Below are positions 22,649 to 33,809 of a stretch of 64,000 nucleotides of DNA, piece after piece. The DNA is from Plazaster borealis (taxonomy: Eukaryota; Echinodermata; Asteroidea; Forcipulatida; Labidiasteridae): the NCBI GenBank assembly GCA_021014325.1, contig JAJGQC010000726.1, forward strand, positions 1 through 64,000. Direction: 5' to 3'. The position numbers and the translations under genes are program-made. Each line of letters starts with the position of its first letter. Position 1 is the first letter of the stretch. The notes beneath the pieces were generated by a model, which worked only from the letters and a program-made list of their open reading frames with translations, was not told the DNA's origin and made no database searches.

Positions 22649-23216
22649 CTGTGTGAAGAAATCAAGACAATTTGTTGGCAAAAATTCAATACAAACAAAT
22701 GCATAGGTGAATAGTTAAGCCTTATTGATGACACATGGGTGTGTGTGAATTCCTCACATGGTTGTTGTGCACTCATCGTTAAACTGTGTGAAGTTTTAAT
22801 AGCCACACCATATTCATTAATCTTCTAGACTTGTGCACAAAACCCTTCCTCTGTTTAAAGCCAGTCACAGTTTTCAAATGTTTTTTGTGTGTATTTTTTT
22901 AAAAGTTAGCTGGCACCCGTGTATAGATATACATTGACACCAAAGTAATACCAATCAATCAGAATGTTACAAGAATTGACCATATTTTTGACCGCATGAG
23001 GGCGCTTACATCAGGGAATGTCTTGCAGCACAATTTTCATCTTATTTTAATTGCCTGTATGTAGTTTTCTTGCATCAATAGTGAAATAGATAAACATAAA
23101 AATAACAAAACTTGAAAAAACCCTGTTTGTTTTCTAGTTTTTCATCACGTGACATTGGTCCACATACGCCCTCTCGCGGTCAAAAATACGGCGAATTGAA
23201 TTGTTTGTATTTGATG

Positions 23217-23561
23217 TTATCAACAAACCCTGAACTAGGTATGGATGGAATCTGTTTCTGTATCTGCAGAAACTACAATTAGCATAAGCGCAACGGCATA
23301 TAGGGTTAGATGCCAGAAATACTGGGTGAACCCCTTCTCTTAGCAATAAGTTCACTGGGCTCTTTTTAGTGCATCGATATAGTTTTAAGTACAACACACA
23401 GGACCTATGGCTTTACGCCCCAATCAAAGGATGAAGCTGTAATGGTTAAGTGTATTGCTGAAGGACACAAGTGTCGGGACCGGGACTCGAACCCACGCTC
23501 TGCTGATCAGAACACCAGAGCTCGAGTCTGGTGCACTTGACCACTCAGCCACAACACGCCA
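23217..23561 (-). mobile_element. tRNA-derived SINE
   Basis: On the minus strand the head reads GGCTGAGTGGTCAAGTGCAC (A-box region) and GGGTTCGAGTCCCGG (B box), a leucine- or serine-tRNA-like start. It is followed by the CCTTCAGCAATACACTTAAC and GGGGCGTAAAGCCATAGGTC body blocks common in invertebrate SINEs. It sits in the MDN1 intron where D1 similarity ends. Confidence 0.8.
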
Positions 23562-23785
23562 CCCACATGTTTGAACTAATCCATAATGGGAGGGGAATGT
23601 CACATTAAGGTCCTGGATGTTTGATTTGATGTAACACTACACATCCATTCTACATGATCCACTAATGCTACATCCATTTTGAGTGCATATTGCTGGGCTA
23701 TATATCCTTTGCCCAAGGTCCGAACATCACAATAACTGTTTATAGCAATTATACTTCTGAAAAACTCAACTTTTTGACTTAATTT

Positions 23786-23909
23786 GATCTGGTACTGTCT
23801 CTTACTTGGTTTGGTTCGTTGCAACCAAATCTTATCTTTGCAGAACACACTTGCAATGTGCAGGATCACTTTACGCAATTTGATGCGTTTACCAGTTCGG
23901 AAGTCACCC
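23786..23909 (-). CDS. MDN1: MDN1 exon leading into the VWA domain; 3' boundary lost
   Basis: After a pyrimidine-rich CCTTACCAAG acceptor, one base completes an arginine codon, then GDFRTGKRIKLRKVILHIAS and KDKIWLQRTKPSKRQYQI. This is among the most conserved midasin blocks, just before the VWA domain. The expected continuation into the MIDAS loop (LAxDDSxSM) is absent: homology stops at the ATC codon at 23786 and no good GT donor is visible there. The exon joins the one at 24799-24914 in phase. Confidence 0.88.
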
Positions 23910-24054
23910 CTTGGTAAGGAAAAAAAATAAGAAAACTATTAATGTTTGCCTGTAACATGATCAGTTATAAAGGACTGTGAGTGCTTCAACGTTCTGTGGG
24001 AAAAAATTCACAATTTCTAGAGTGAGAATAAAACCTGTGATCCTCTCCTATGAC

Positions 24055-24440
24055 GAGCGGGGTACAATTACAAAAACTGCTTACTGCAGAATTTGTGCTT
24101 ACAGTTGTCATTCTCTGCTTACAAGGTTTGTGCAAAGTGAAGCAAAGAATGCTTAACTAGAATTGTCAAGTACTCTTATGCGCTTAAGCACAAATTCCTT
24201 TATAACCTGTAAAATGTACGCACAAAATAGTTAGTGGCCTGATGTTTCGACCCTGGCAGAGTCAGGTCACTAACTACTTTTTGTATTGATACCACAGGTC
24301 CTTTTGGTTGGTAAGCAGTTTGCAACAGCTAATTCTATTTTCTCTGTAAAATATACGTAAGCATGGGATTTTCTGAAACAGTAAGCATAGATTCTTTGCT
24401 TATGGTTAAGCAACACCATGAAACTGGACCAGCTGTTTTG
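24055..24440. repeat. Degraded MITE sequence with a short hairpin
   Basis: Several GCTTAC and AAGCA blocks of the GGGCCC-family MITE appear out of order. Within it, AAATAGTTAGTGGCCTGA at about 24226 is mirrored by GTCAGGTCACTAACTACTTT near 24262, a hairpin with the loop sequence TTTCGACCCTGGC. Non-coding. Confidence 0.5.
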
Positions 24441-24798
24441 ACAAACAGATCAAAAAGCTTGCCTGATGAGGTGCAAGTCATGGTTTTTTTTTCATGCAAA
24501 ATATTGAGGACTCATCAATGGGCAAAGCTGGAACTAAAAACACTTTATTTAGACACAAATAATGACATCTGTTTTTCTTGCATTCATTTCAATATCACCA
24601 AATGGAGGCTGGAAGGACGAACAGTCTGGCCTCTTTTTGTCAAAGAATCATTAGAACTATCATTGGCATTGTGGGTACAGGGAACCCGCCAAACTTTGGC
24701 AAGTGACGTCGACTATCTCTCTCATAACATATCATACTTGTTAATTATCTTCAATGGAAACGGTGAATGTCATTTGAAAACTAGCACCTAGAATCTAC

Positions 24799-24914
24799 CT
24801 TAGTTTGGAGGCTCTTGTAGGTTCCAAGACCAGTCTGAGCTGTTCACAGAGATCCCTGGTTAGACCTGATGTCAATGACTCGTACCGATGCCATGTCTCC
24901 TGCGCTTCTCTCTC
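24799..24914 (-). CDS. MDN1: MDN1 exon, copy A, intact
   Basis: 116 bp: EREAQETWHRYESLTSGLTR then DLCEQLRLVLEPTRASKL and two bases of an arginine codon before a GTAGATTC donor. LCEQLRLVLEPT is a midasin signature upstream of the VWA domain. The acceptor is weak (ACCGGAAG), chosen because the frame and phase match the exon at 31451-31596. A frameshifted twin lies at 30309-30423, so transcription from the upstream exon would have to skip that twin to use this one. Confidence 0.85.
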
Positions 24915-25229
24915 CTTCCGGTCAAATAACAAATAATGGTTTGTCAATAGGGTGACTTGTAATACACAATCAGGCAAGTATCACCACGGCCCAATTGCAT
25001 TCATCTACTTACATGAACCACTGGCAAGTTAGCATGTCTTTTACACGCTACTTTATGAAACATAAATTCTGCTAAGCACCGCTCTGTAAGCAGAAAATAT
25101 CTGCTTCTGCTTACATGTTTTATGAAATTGCTCACAGGCAAGCTCAGTCATCTAGTGGGTAGATATCTGCTTTTGAAAGCAGAAGGTCCTGGATTTATAA
25201 TATCACAATAATAATAATAATTTGGGAGG

Positions 25230-25425
25230 CTAATCATCCTTACCTGCAGCTGAAAAGCTGAGCTGCAAAGGATGTGGCTACAAGGCATTCAAGCTGCAGG
25301 CATGCAAGGGTGCATTTGGAAGCCAGCCACAATGACCCATATCTAAGCCAGATATCAAAAGTGTTTGATTTTTCCTGAGGGGAAAAAAATAGAGGGCCCG
25401 GAGAAAAACCCTCGCGGCATAGAAA
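25230..25425 (-). mobile_element. SINE body, copy A (head missing)
   Basis: Matches 30715-30920 of copy B, including TGATTTTTCCTGAGGG and GAGAAAAACCCTCGCGGC-type blocks. The tRNA-like head seen in B is absent here. Confidence 0.6.
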
Positions 25426-25580
25426 AAACAAAAACTTGGAACTAGGATGCTTTTTGTTAGAAAACCAATTTGTCAATCACGCCCAAATGTGTGCGTCTAT
25501 CATAATAGGTTTAATGACAACACGACCGTCAGTTGGACAAAATTCTTAATTTTGTACAAGTAACCGGAAACGGAGGAGAA

Positions 25581-25700
25581 GTCTTATTCTCAGGTTTTCT
25601 TCGCTATTTTGTTGAATTGATTTTACTTTCATATTGTTAATCACTTAGTATTACATTCCCAACAACATATAAATAATTTTCATAGCCATAAACTGCGTAA
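25581..25700. repeat. Dispersed repeat shared with 38404-38520
   Basis: CACTTAGTATTACATTC and neighbouring blocks recur in the same order near 38404-38520. No coding potential. Family not recognised. Confidence 0.5.
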
Positions 25701-27058
25701 ATAATTGACAAAACAAAATCCCGCCCACGTAAAACTCCATTATATGGTCGGGACCACAATGGTCCCAGAAGTTCAAATATGAGCGAGACTTGCACAGTCT
25801 ATGGAGTTTTCATTGATGTAGAATGTCTGTTGAGTCCATGTTAACTAAGGTGAGAGGAATTGGCATTTCGATCTATTAGAGTTGAAATCCAAACATTTGC
25901 AGAATAACAATTCCAACTGGCTATCGTTTGGCATAGGGCATGTCTTTAGTGCATCGGAGAACTGTGTGCCTTTCAGCGAGTAAAACCATGTCTGTCATAG
26001 AAATACAGTCCAACGGAAATCCAACAAAAGTTTGACATGTGGTAAAGTCTTACAACTGTTCTCTGATGTTAACAGACTCTCTATGTCTCCAGCTCCATGT
26101 TACAGACACAGGCCAATGACACTCATTCATTGTGAAAAGTTCTTCCAAGGAAACAAAATCTGTCTAGGTATCTTAAAAGATAACAGCACATGAAGATCTA
26201 CTCGGTTTTGGATGTGAAATGAAAAGCTCCAATCCTATGTGTATTATAAGAGAGACTGAAAACACTATCCACACATGAGGCACTGGTCTGAGGTGTGATT
26301 CAAACCAGGATCCATGGATGTGATTGATAGGACAAGTCACAACTAGACTAGCCTGATTCCCAACTTCTTATTGTTTATAGACTCACTCTCTCTGTCTGTT
26401 TCTACCATGTGTGGAGTACAGTCCTTGCTTTGCAGTTCCTCTATCTTTTCCTCCAGCTCTGTTGAACCCCAAGCACCTTATCACACTCCTCATTCCATTG
26501 CTGGCTTGCAAAAGACTGACAGTGGAAAGAGTCTTCTTTCGGCAGAATGGTAGCAAAGAGGTCATAGATGAGCATCCTACGATTGGATTAAAAGGTGCTA
26601 CATTAATTATCAGGTGCTGCATAAATGGGTCTCATAATTCAAAACATAGCTCTGCTTATCCTGTTGAAAAGCAAATAATGAGCACTTTGATACGCGCCTA
26701 AGGGTGTGATAAGGCACAATATAAGAATCCATTATTTTTATTATTACTTTGATTTTGAACTTTTCTGAAATTCTGCAAAAGATCATGCACAACTGGACTA
26801 GTGTTTTTTTTATTATTATTATAAATTTGGAATGTAATTTCCACATACCCAAAAGCAATTATAAATTTATTGAAATTGTGGATTATTTTGACAAATATAT
26901 CTATAAATAAGCACTGTACAAGAGTCTAGTATCATGCACTGAGTGCCTGGCTTAGACAAATCTGAACAATCCATATTTGTCAATACTTGCTGGGATACCA
27001 ATGTGGTCATGTACACACCACTGTCAAGCATCAAACTGTCATAAACATCATTAATCAA
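25701..27058. other. Non-coding middle of D2 copy A
   Basis: No supported exon. A GCACAGTCTA-ended remnant of the TA-flanked GACTGTGCAAGTCT MITE lies near 25788-25800. Open frames around 26371-26701 exist on both strands but lack splice logic or any family I recognise. Confidence 0.5.
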
Positions 27059-27168
27059 TAAGAGGTAACTAAAACAAATAGTAAACTTGCGGGTACAACC
27101 ATGTGTAAAAACTCTTTTGTGGGAGTGTTGGCTCTTGAGTTTTTACTATTTATTTTAGTTACCTCTTA
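27059..27168. repeat. Imperfect hairpin
   Basis: AAGAGGTAACTAAAACAAAT near 27060 is mirrored by ATTTATTTTAGTTACCTCTT near 27148-27167 with a loop of about 55 bp. Likely a tiny foldback element. Confidence 0.6.
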
Positions 27169-27210
27169 CTGTCCACACCATGCAAAGCTTCAAACAACAC
27201 TTATCATTAA

Positions 27211-28309
27211 GGCGCGCGGTCCAAATAGAAACGGTTCGGCAACCGTCGAACGATTGCCCCAAACGGTTCATTTTTTGAGCTTCAACCGTTTGGGAATCTG
27301 AAAGCAACCGTTTCACACCTTGTGCCACCCGTCTTAAGAAGCACGGTCGGACAAAAGAACTGATACTTGACTGTAGTCTTAGCTAACAAAGGAGCGTCAG
27401 CTGGTCTGGACGTCAATGGCTGGCTGCCGATAATCTGTTACTAATTTGTTACTAATCCGTTACTAATCCTCCACGGCCGTGGATGTCCAGAACAATCTTT
27501 GATGTTTAGTGCAATGCCATGATTGTAGCTTTTATTTTTCAAGTGAGTGTCGTTTTTAAAATCTCAGAAAATTCTCCTCGGTGATCAAACTCAATATTTA
27601 TTAATATTAAGCCAACGTTTGTTTTCGTTATTGGTTTCAACATACTGCTCATGGAAATAGACTGTATTTTCAGAATAGCGCACTATGCATGTCCTTTCTC
27701 TATAGCACTATGCACGACGGACATATAATTTTCCAGCCCGAATCTTCACCTCTTTGGTTTCCAACAGCAGCCGCTTTTTGATTTTCTTCTACGGAACGCT
27801 TGCACAAGAGTTTCACTACCGCCAAGTAGATAGATACCAAGTTTGTACCCTGCCTAAAACATTGCTGTAAATACGTGCAATTGATCCCAATGTGTCTTCA
27901 ATGATCGTGATGATGATGGCATTGGTGGTGGCGCTAGGGTTCATTGCATCAATAAGTCATGATCTCAGGCCATACTTGGTCGTTTTATATGATTTAAAGT
28001 ATAAGGTTTAAAAAAAATTTGCAAGCACTTTGGAAATAACCAAACGGAAAACAGTCGTAAAAGGTTTGTGTGTTTTAATTTTGAAATTCATAATATCAGT
28101 CAGAGCTCCTTCAACAGGAGCTATAATCCCCAAACAATGGACAGTAATCCAAATATAGCCCCTTTTGTTCTGACTCCAGAGGGCCGGGCAAGCTTACCAC
28201 ATTGATAATTTTCCAAACCGTTTGGAAAATGCTGTTGAACCGTTTCTCTCTTGAACCGTTTGGCAACCGTTCGACGGTTGCCGAACCGTTTCTATTTGGA
28301 CCGCGCGCC
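27211..28309. mobile_element. PIF/Harbinger-like non-autonomous DNA transposon
   Basis: Terminal inverted repeats of at least 60 bp begin GGCGCGCGGTCCAAATAGAA and end with the exact inverse. The element is flanked by TAA on both sides (27208-27210 and 28310-28312), a 3 bp target duplication typical of PIF/Harbinger (TWA). The TIRs carry repeated AACGGTT and AACCGTT motifs. About 1.1 kb, no transposase frame. Absent from copy B, so it inserted after the D2 duplication or in only one haplotype. Confidence 0.8.
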
Positions 28310-28805
28310 TAACCAAAGCTACCTGTGATGCATAAAAAACAACTACTGGATGCAGTGTATGGAATAGTGCCACCCAGTAATGGTGCCCCATAATAGTCAC
28401 TCAAATTGTCTACAGCCACAGGCATTAAAGATCAGCTTCAAAACCCTTGTTACACACAGCAATATTTACATGCAACTTGGAGGCAACCAACAGCACAGGG
28501 TGCAAAAGAAACCCTTCAGTATCACAACAGCTAATTTTGTCTTAAAACCTCTAAACACAAAATGTAGAAATGTGGAAGTGGATGCATGTAAATTACCTCA
28601 TGTGTCATGGTCCCTTAGCTTCAAATGACTCCGTCTCTGGAATACCTTAGTTTCCTTAGGATGCACAAATCTCAGTCTCACTCCATGTTTTTACATCTGA
28701 AGCTGTTACTGCTTCTTCACTGTCAAATGATCAGCTGACAGCAGCATGATTGTCACAGCCTCACTCTTAGAAACTAAATAATAAGAGCAATATGAGAATT
28801 ATTAT

Positions 28806-29089
28806 AGACTGTGTAAGTCTCATGCATATTCCAACATTGCGAAGATTTCTCTTGTTCTTTCCTTTGTCCCTGTACTTAACTTCCTCCAAAGGTTGACTTT
28901 GTACACACAATTCCTGGTGGAACATCCTCTCATTAGAATTCCCCTGTGGAGACCTTTGTTGTTGGTCTCCATAAGGTTGCCAATATTCAAACACTGGGAC
29001 TTGTTCCAAAGTGTGATTTTGTTTCCTTCACACATGTGAGAACCAAAGGATCCTCAAACTGTTCAAATACATGCCAAACTTGTACAGTC
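28806..29089. mobile_element. TA-flanked MITE (GACTGTGCAAGTCT family), copy A
   Basis: Ends GACTGTGTAAGTCT and ACTTGTACAGTC, flanked by TA at 28804 and 29090, consistent with a Tc1/mariner-type element. Same element in copy B at 32957-33241; terminal fragments at 25788, 39176 and 54147. Confidence 0.7.
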
Positions 29090-30308
29090 TAGTATTAATT
29101 CTTTACACACTATGTATTTCTGTATCATCATTGCTTTACTCCAACAGATGGATAATTGTTGCTGATTTTTAGCAAACCTTTTTTTAATGAAAATGCAGAA
29201 ATGATAAAACAACAAAAAGGATGTATAGATTGTCATTGTGTGTTTGTTCAAACCAATCCTTTAGTTTATATTATGCTTCATAAAACCTAAAAATGATGAG
29301 AATCAACAAAGCTTGAGGGACTAGAGAACACCCAGACTTTATGTTCTATAACCCTTGTTCATTGTAACCAAAGCAAAACATTGTTTCAACAATTCAAATT
29401 TACTGAGAATGCACAAGTATTCTAGAGTGTTAATAAAATTGTACCTGCACAAAAAGCTTGCCTGATGAGGCGCAAGTCATGTTTTTTTTTTTTTCATGCA
29501 AAATATTGAGGACTCATCAATCACCAAAACTGGAACTAAAAATGCTTAATTTAGACACAACCGATGACTTCCATGGGTGATCTGTTTTCCTTATATTCAT
29601 TTCAATGTAATCAAATGGAGGCTGGTAGGACAAACAGTCTGGCCACTTCTTGTAAAATAATCATTAGAACTATCATTGGCATTGTGGGTACAGGGAACCC
29701 GCCAAACTTGGGCAAGTCACGTCAACTATCTCTCTCATAACTTATTCACTAATTCAACCCTCAACCATGAATAAATTATTTTCTATCACGCCATCCCGCT
29801 CCCCCAACCTGCAAGAAACAACATGTTAATGCAATGACCATGGCTAACATCGGCGACGAGCCACGGGTGGGACAGGACCAGCATGTAGAAGCAGGAGGTC
29901 TTTATCTCAGTAGATACAACACTATTTGAACATACCTGAGTTTGATTTATCAACCTTTCTTCTGCTTTTTTACTTACTTTTGCCACGTAGGCTTATTTTC
30001 AATCTTTTTTGATTGGTTCTTTGGCAAGGTCCTGCCTGATGCATACCGGGAACTATCTGGAAATTGTTCAATAAAGATTTAACTACAATTTAACATAAGT
30101 AAATAAATGATACGTCCGTCGAAGCTGCGCTGAAAACGATCAATGAAAGGCACACCCCTAGCTGTGTGCACTCAACCTGTTACTCTTGCATAATATGCAA
30201 ATGCTGTCACGCTTCTTGGCTACCAGTAGAAAATGTAAATATCATACTTGTCAACTATTTTCAATGGAAACGGTGAATGTCATTTGAAAACTAGCCACTA
30301 GAATCTAC

Positions 30309-30423
30309 CTTAGTTTGGAGGCTCTTGTAGGTTCCAAGACCAGTCTGAGCTGTTCACAGAGATCCTGGCTAGGCCTGATGTCAATGACTCGTACCGATGC
30401 CATGTCTCCTGCGCTTCTCTCTC
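30309..30423 (-). pseudogene. MDN1: MDN1 exon, copy B, frameshifted
   Basis: Twin of 24799-24914, one base shorter. The loss is in the run around 30361-30380 (GATCCTGG where copy A has GATCCCTGG). After SGLAR the frame shifts and reaches a TAA before the donor. Acceptor and donor sequences are otherwise kept. If included in a transcript it would truncate midasin before its VWA domain. Confidence 0.85.
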
Positions 30424-30714
30424 CTTCCGGTCAAATAACAAATAATGGTTTGTCAATAGGGTGACTTGTAATACACAATCAAGCAAGTATCACCACGGCC
30501 CAATTGCATTCATCTACTTACATGAACCACTGGCAAGTTAGCATGTCTTTTACACGCTACTTTATGAAACATAAATTCTGCTAAGCACCGTTCTGTAAGC
30601 AGAAAATATCTGCTTACATGTTTTATGAAATTGCTCAAAAGGAAACTCAGCCATCTAGTGTGTAGATATCTGCTTTTGAAAGCAGAAGGTCCTGGATTTA
30701 TAATATCACAATTT

Positions 30715-31025
30715 GGGAGGCTAATCATCCTTACCTGCAGCTGAAAAGCTGAGCTGCAAAGGATGTGGCTACAAGGCATTCAAGCTGCAGGCATGCAAGG
30801 GTGCATTTGGAAGCCAGCCACATTGACCCATATCTAAGCCAGATATCGAAAGTGTTTGATTTTTCCTGAGGGAAGAAAACTGGAGGGCCCGAAGAAAAAC
30901 CCTTGTGGCATAGAAAAAACCAATGCCCAACTCTACTCAGTAATGACCTTAGCCGGGAATCAAACCAGGGTCACATTGGCGAGAGGCAAGCGCTTTACGC
31001 ACTAGCCACCCATGCCACCCAATTT
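30715..31025 (-). mobile_element. tRNA-derived SINE, copy B with head
   Basis: Minus-strand head TGGCTAGTGCGTAAAGCGC (A-box region) and CTGGTTTGATTCCC (B-box-like), followed by the body shared with 25230-25425. A second tRNA-like piece with a CTGCTCTTGAAAGCAG hairpin follows at about 31040-31095. Confidence 0.6.
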
Positions 31026-31450
31026 GAAATTGGTCACAGGCAAGCTGGGTCATCTAGCGGGGTTAGAAATCTGCTCTTGAAAGCAGAATGTCCTACGACA
31101 ACGGCTTTGGCTCGATCAGCGCATCACTTGAAGCATAAGCTGTCCTTAGCAACAGCAGTAGCTGTAGTTGTAGCCAATTATTCAGACTAGTTTATAGCCC
31201 CATGTTTGAAAAAATCACAGCACAAACTTCACACGATGTGCAGCCTGATGCATGGTTCCATTTTTTTTTGGTGCAAGAAATGTGTATTGTTTTGACATAA
31301 AAAAACGAAGACTAGAATTCACAGCACGATCGAGAAATAAGGGGAGCCACAAAAAAAACAAAAAAAAGAAATGGGGAAATAAAAAACGCAAATACCTGTG
31401 TAAACGTGGACATTTCACATGCCTGAAATCAATGGCTATACTTAATTTAC

Positions 31451-31596
31451 CTCCTCGGCTGTTCCCTGTTTCTGACTGAGCATGCTCAGTTGCTGTTCCA
31501 TCTCTAGGCGTAATGCTTCCAGCTCCTCAATGTTCATAAATGACTGTGGCATTGCATCATGGGATAGCAGGTCAAAGGTTGTGTGAATAGTGAACC
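31451..31596 (-). CDS. MDN1: MDN1 exon upstream of the LCEQLRLVLEPT exon
   Basis: 146 bp between a GATGCAG acceptor and a GTAAAT donor. Reads TIHTTFDLLSHDAMPQSF, then EELEALRLEMEQQLSMLSQK and TAEE, phase 0 at its end. This fits the midasin segment linking the acidic tail to the VWA domain. The following exon should be EREAQETW at 24914, or its broken twin at 30423. It exists once in the window. No more upstream midasin exon was recognised, so the acidic linker and AAA domains lie outside or in unrecognised short exons. Confidence 0.72.
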
Positions 31597-31639
31597 CTGC
31601 ATCTTACTGATGTCACTCACATCTGTTATAAAATATCAA

Positions 31640-32185
31640 AGTTGTATTCTGATGTTATATACAGATGTTGGGTGAATGTTCTTTCAAAACGTTACCTGAT
31701 GGTTGTGGTTTTGTCACGTTACTTGACAACATCAATACAACGTTATGACTATGTATCTTCACAACGTCTTAATAAAAGTCGCGTTAACTTTTTTGGCAAT
31801 GTTGCTTGAATGTTGTAGTTTTGTCAGGTTACTTGGGAACGTTATGACAACCTAAATATCACATATACAAATTAGTAAATTAGGCTAAGAAGTTGTAAAA
31901 TACCTACAAAATATTTCAAGAAATTTGCCAAATGTATGAACTAGGTATAATTTCTTCATTTATTTGTCTAAACTATCAGATAATTTAGTGATAATTTAAA
32001 TATAGTAACTCAACATGAAATTTTACTTAAAATATTATTAAAATGGAAAAATTATCCATGATACAACCATGACTGCCAAAGTCACAACGTTATTATAAAA
32101 TGTCAAAACGCAACGTCCTCTAGTCGCTGACAAAACTCCAAACTTTTCAAATAACGTCTTAGCGACGTCGAGTGGACGTTATTTT
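31640..32185. repeat. AACGTT-rich foldback-like element
   Basis: Many AACGTTA and AACGTC motifs occur from 31690 to 32180, in opposite orientation towards the two ends, separated by an AT-rich middle. Looks like a decayed inverted-repeat element. No coding capacity. Confidence 0.45.
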
Positions 32186-32189
32186 GTTT

Positions 32190-32540
32190 GCTAGGCATGT
32201 TGAGATGAAATAGTGCCACCTAGTAATGGTGCCCCATAATAGTCACTCAGACTTGTCTATAGGTAATTTAAAACCAAATTAGGTACTCATGTTGAGGTGG
32301 AATAGTGCCACCCAGTAATGGTGCCCCATAATAGTCACCCAGACCTGTCTATAGGCGTTGCAAAGACCAAATTAGGTACTCATGTTGAGGTGGAATAGTG
32401 CCACCAAGTAATGGTGCCCCATAATAGTCACTTAGACTTGTCTATAGGCGTTTTAAAAACCAAATTAGGTACTCATGTTGAGGTGGAATAGTGCCACCCA
32501 GTAATGGTGCCCCATAATAGTCACTCAGACATGTCTACAT
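32190..32540. repeat. ~93 bp tandem repeat, just under 4 units
   Basis: Units carry CATGTTGAGGTGGAATAGTG, CCACCCAGTAATGGTGCCCC and ACCAAATTAGGTACT. The corresponding site in copy A (28360-28415) has a single unit, so the expansion is specific to copy B. Confidence 0.85.
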
Positions 32541-32956
32541 GCCACAGGCATTAAAGATCAGCTTAAAAACCCTCGTCGCACAGAGCAACATTTAAAGGTA
32601 ACTTGGAGGCAACCAAAAATATAGTGTGTAAAAGAAACCCTTCAGTATCACAGCAGATAATTTTGTCTCATAGTCTTTAAAAACAAAATGTCAGACAGAA
32701 ATGTGAATGAACTGCCTGGAAGTGGATGCATGTAAATTACCTCAGGTGACATGGTCCCCTAGCTTCAAATGACTCCGTCTCTAGAATACATGTATCTTAG
32801 TTTCCTTAGGATGCACAAATCTCAGTCTCACTCCATGTTTTACATCTGAAGCTGTTTACTGCTTCTCCACCGTCCAATGATCAGCTGAGTGCAGCATGAT
32901 TGTCATAGCAACACTCTTAGCAACTAAACAATAAGAACAATATGGGAATTATTACA

Positions 32957-33241
32957 GACTGTGTAAGTCTCATGCATATTCCAACATTGTGAAGATTTGT
33001 TTTGTTCTTTCCTTTGTCCCTGTACTTAACTTCCTCCAAAGGTCGACTTTGTACACAAAATTCCTGGTGGAACATCCCTCTCATTAGAATTCCCCTGTGG
33101 AGACCTTTTGTTGTTGGTCTCCATAAGGTTGCCAATATTCAAACAGTGGGACTTGTTCCAAAGTGTGATTTTGTTTCCTTCACACATGAGAGAACCAAAG
33201 GATCCTCAAACTGTTCAAATACATGCCAGACTTGTACAGTC
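32957..33241. mobile_element. TA-flanked MITE, copy B
   Basis: Copy of 28806-29089; begins GACTGTGTAAGTCT and ends CTTGTACAGTC, with altered flanks (CA and TG). Confidence 0.65.
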
Positions 33242-33809
33242 TGTCAATTCTTTACACACCATGTATTTCTGAATCAACATTGCTCCAACACTCCAACAGA
33301 TGGATAGGCCTAATTGTTGCTGATATTTAACAAACCTTTTTCCAATGAAAATGCAGAAATGATAAAACAACACAACCTGTTTGCCTGAAAGGATGGATAG
33401 ATTGTCATTGTGTATTTTTTCAAACCAATCCTTTATTTTATATTATGTTTCATAAAACCTTAAATATGGCATGAATCAACAACGCTTGAGGGACTAGAGG
33501 ACCCCCAGACTTTATGTTCTAAAACCCTTGTTCATTGTAACCAAAGCAAAAGATTATTGTCTCAACAATTCAAATTTACTGAGAATGCACAAGACTTCTA
33601 GACTGTTAATCAAATTGTACCTGCACATATTTTATGTTTTAGTGAGCACAATTTGCTGGAATGAAATTGGACTTTGTCCCATTATTGTTATGCTTAAAGA
33701 ATATTTGTAAGCAATACTCTCAGCAGCAGAATGTTACTTGACAGTGAATTTGTCTAAACTCCTATTTCTTGACTCTAAGACACACCACATGGTTCCTCTC
33801 ATCTCATAC

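Larger units (their letters stand above)
21385..23216. repeat. Segmental duplication D1, right copy
   Basis: Twin of 14945-16741. Its left edge is fused to the broken integrase and its right edge continues as ATCAACAAACCC into a SINE and then the upstream MDN1 sequence. It retains the full 74 bp VWA exon and so looks like the less damaged copy. Confidence 0.95.
24452..29450. repeat. Tandem segmental duplication D2, copy A
   Basis: Copy A begins AAAAAGCTTGCCTGATGAGG and ends GTACCTGCAC. Copy B begins with the same AAAAAGC block directly after that end, and closes with the same GTACCTGCAC at 33626, so the junctions are clean. The outer parts align well (24452-25425 with 29451-30920, and 28360-29450 with 32480-33626). 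The middle of A (about 25430-28340) does not resemble the middle of B. Confidence 0.88.
29451..33626. repeat. Tandem segmental duplication D2, copy B
   Basis: Direct neighbour of copy A with outer parts alignable to it. Copy B alone has the MDN1 exon at 31451-31596 and a 93 bp tandem repeat expansion. It lacks the Harbinger-like element of copy A and holds about 500 bp of extra sequence around 29735-30240 not seen in A. Confidence 0.88.

Noticed and set aside
22741..22800. Possible degenerate MIDAS-loop codons on the minus strand (reading NDECTTTM)
   Set aside because: Resemblance to DDSSSM is too weak, a stop follows directly, and the bases do not align with the expected codons. Both D1 copies show the same non-coding character.
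26371..26701. Overlapping open frames on both strands of 60-96 codons
   Set aside because: No splice pattern, no recognisable domain and no counterpart in the other D2 copy. Possibly a repeat fragment, but not supportable as a gene.
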